Shown piece by piece: positions 5,878-7,263 of a stretch of DNA of 7,263 nt (position 1 is the stretch's first letter; each line of letters begins with the position of its first letter). Both the position numbers and the translations under genes were made by a program. The notes below the pieces were generated by a model that searched no databases, was not told the origin of the DNA, and saw only the letters and a list, made by a program, of their open reading frames with translations. This DNA is from UBA6168 sp964442355 (GTDB lineage Bacteria > Bacteroidota > Bacteroidia > Chitinophagales > Saprospiraceae): positions 1 through 7,263 of the forward strand of contig CAYTZS010000237.1 of NCBI GenBank assembly GCA_964442355.1, written 5' to 3'.

Positions 5878-7209
5878 ATGAAAAAATCTTACTCCCTCTT
5901 CACTGGACTTGTTTTCATCTTCTTTTTGATGGCCCAACAACTCGATGCACAGTGCCTCAATTGGTCGGCCCCAACCCCACCGAGCACGTACAATGATTTC
6001 AACAACATCTTCTTGGGAGCGCCCTGCGATGCTGGTTCGGGCTGCCCATTCAATGAAATAACGGACTTTGAGGTTTTTGCTTCCGAGGCTTACGTCTGCA
6101 ATAATTTTCAGGCTGGAGGCACTTACGCCTTTAGCATTTGCAACGGCCCTGGGGCTGGTTCTTGGATTCCTGAGTTCACCATCATCGCTCCAAGTGGGGC
6201 GGTGGATGCCTTTGGACCTGGCGATGGCGACAGCTGCACCATCACGTGGACAGCCTCCGAAACCGGAAACTATATAATCGTCATCAACGAAGCGGGCCAT
6301 TGTCCCGGTGGGCCAAATACTGCAGTCGGCAACGGCTTTCCTGCCCTCACTTGCTTGGGTGGTGCAACGTGTCCGACGAATCCATGTTCGGCGGGCGAGT
6401 TGGTGGACACAGGCTACGTCAATGCCTGTGGCCTTGGTGCCACTTTCAGCATCGCTACCGATGGCTCCCAAACTACGCCTCCGAACGGTGGCCACGGCTG
6501 GTATTTCAACGATGCGTTGGGTGGAACTGGCGGGTTAGCTGGCGGCTTCACCCTCACTGGAGTTCCCTACTCAGGCACTTACAATGCAGACTTGAACGGT
6601 GTTTTGAGCGCAAACTCACTGCCACAATTGGTTGGCACTTGGGTCGTCAAAAGTGTGACCTACATCCTCGCCAGCGACCCGTCCAACACGGTTTGCAGCA
6701 CTTCCATGGACTCGCTCATCGTCAGCTTCTCACCAACACTACCCCCGACTGTGACGGTGGTTGACAATGGCAACAGCAGCGCCACGGCTACAGGTACGGG
6801 GGGCACCGGCCCATTGGCTTACCTTTGGTCAAATGGCCAAACCACGGCGACCGCAACGGGTTTGCCTACCGGCGATTACTCGGTCGTCGTCACGGATGCG
6901 AACGGCTGCACTGGCATGGCAACTGTTGGCGTGGTATCTGGCGCTGGGGACATTGCATCACTGGAAAACCTGAGCATTTCGCCGAACCCCACCGATGGAA
7001 AGTTCTGGGTGAATTTAGCGCTGAGTTCCATTGAACCAGTTCACCTTTCCATCTTGGATGTGACCGGGAAAATCATCCAGCAGGTCAGAGACAACACTGC
7101 TGGAGCGCAAGTTAGCTTCGACCTTTCGCACCAGCCTGCCGGGGTTTATCTGCTGAAAGTGTCCGTCGGCAGCGGTGTGATGATGAGGAAAATAGTAGTA
7201 AGCCAGTAA
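5878..7209 (+). CDS. T9SS-secreted protein with a single SprB-like repeat
   Basis: 443 residues from ATG at 5878, chosen because it opens a signal peptide (MKKSYSLFTGLVFIFFLMAQ, ending LDAQ at 22-25); the open frame reaches back to 5770 but those 36 residues do not resemble a leader. Residues 26-160 are Cys-rich with a beta-sandwich look (TYAFSICNG, FTIIAPSG, TGNYIIVINEAG), like the pre-peptidase-type domains of secreted bacterial proteins. Residues 165-285 form a second Cys-bounded module (GGHGWYFND, GTYNADLNGVLS, LVGTWVVKSVTYI) that I do not recognise by name. Residues 289-352 match a SprB repeat (GTGGTGPLAYLWSNGQ, GLPTGDYSVVVTDANGCT). Residues 364-443 are a T9SS type A sorting domain (SISPNPTDGKFWV, LSILDVTGKII, QPAGVYLLKV, ending MRKIVVSQ). 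The likely location is the cell surface or medium. An adhesive or matrix role is plausible, and no enzyme motif is visible. Confidence 0.85.
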   Translation: MKKSYSLFTGLVFIFFLMAQQLDAQCLNWSAPTPPSTYNDFNNIFLGAPCDAGSGCPFNEITDFEVFASEAYVCNNFQAGGTYAFSICNGPGAGSWIPEFTIIAPSGAVDAFGPGDGDSCTITWTASETGNYIIVINEAGHCPGGPNTAVGNGFPALTCLGGATCPTNPCSAGELVDTGYVNACGLGATFSIATDGSQTTPPNGGHGWYFNDALGGTGGLAGGFTLTGVPYSGTYNADLNGVLSANSLPQLVGTWVVKSVTYILASDPSNTVCSTSMDSLIVSFSPTLPPTVTVVDNGNSSATATGTGGTGPLAYLWSNGQTTATATGLPTGDYSVVVTDANGCTGMATVGVVSGAGDIASLENLSISPNPTDGKFWVNLALSSIEPVHLSILDVTGKIIQQVRDNTAGAQVSFDLSHQPAGVYLLKVSVGSGVMMRKIVVSQ

Positions 7210-7263
7210 TTTGAAACCAAAACATGAGTCATCCCGAATTTTGAGCAACTGGCTGGTTCAAAA

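Noticed and set aside
7201..7263. Inverted repeats AGCCAGT/ACTGGCT and TTGAAACC/GGTTCAA after the last gene
   Set aside because: The arms are short and cross rather than nest, one starts inside the coding end, and no T-tract is visible before the window ends, so a terminator is not supported.

Overview
The window reads as chromosomal DNA of a Bacteroidota bacterium, most likely a Saprospiria/Cytophagia-type gliding or surface-associated lineage. Three lines of evidence support this: two proteins end in recognisable type IX secretion (T9SS) C-terminal sorting domains; a third secreted protein is built of the Ig-like 'G-x-W-S-G-x-G-V' repeats common in gliding-associated proteins of this phylum; and the start codons lack Shine-Dalgarno sequences and mostly have A-rich leaders, as is usual in Bacteroidota. 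The lineage assignment is inference from protein style, not from a marker gene.

Layout, left to right. (1) 1-1627, minus: the N-terminal 542 residues of a large secreted protein that runs off the left edge. It has a signal peptide, a jelly-roll-like N-terminal region, then four complete Ig-like repeats of 71-76 residues and the start of a fifth. (2) 1628-1797: intergenic, with a 20-bp-stem hairpin plus T-tract whose polarity is that of a plus-strand terminator, although both flanking genes are on the minus strand. (3) 1798-2808, minus: a membrane-anchored protein with a Thr-rich linker and a Ppx/GppA-like actin-fold (ASKHA) domain predicted to lie outside the cytoplasm. (4) 2809-2921: short gap with a perfect TTGACGTCAA palindrome. 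(5) 2922-4022, minus: ferritin-like/VIT1-CCC1 fusion, a probable Fe/Mn exporter. (6) 4040-5695, minus, 17 bp upstream of the exporter: T9SS-secreted Asp-box beta-propeller. (7) 5696-5877: divergent promoter region. (8) 5878-7209, plus: T9SS-secreted protein with one SprB-like repeat. (9) 7210-7263: no feature seen.

The propeller and exporter genes are close enough to be co-transcribed. Otherwise the genes share a cell-envelope or surface theme rather than an evident pathway. The most unusual item is the ASKHA-fold protein, whose nucleotide/phosphate-binding type of domain is predicted to face the periplasm. No RNA genes, CRISPR arrays, transposases or phage genes were seen.
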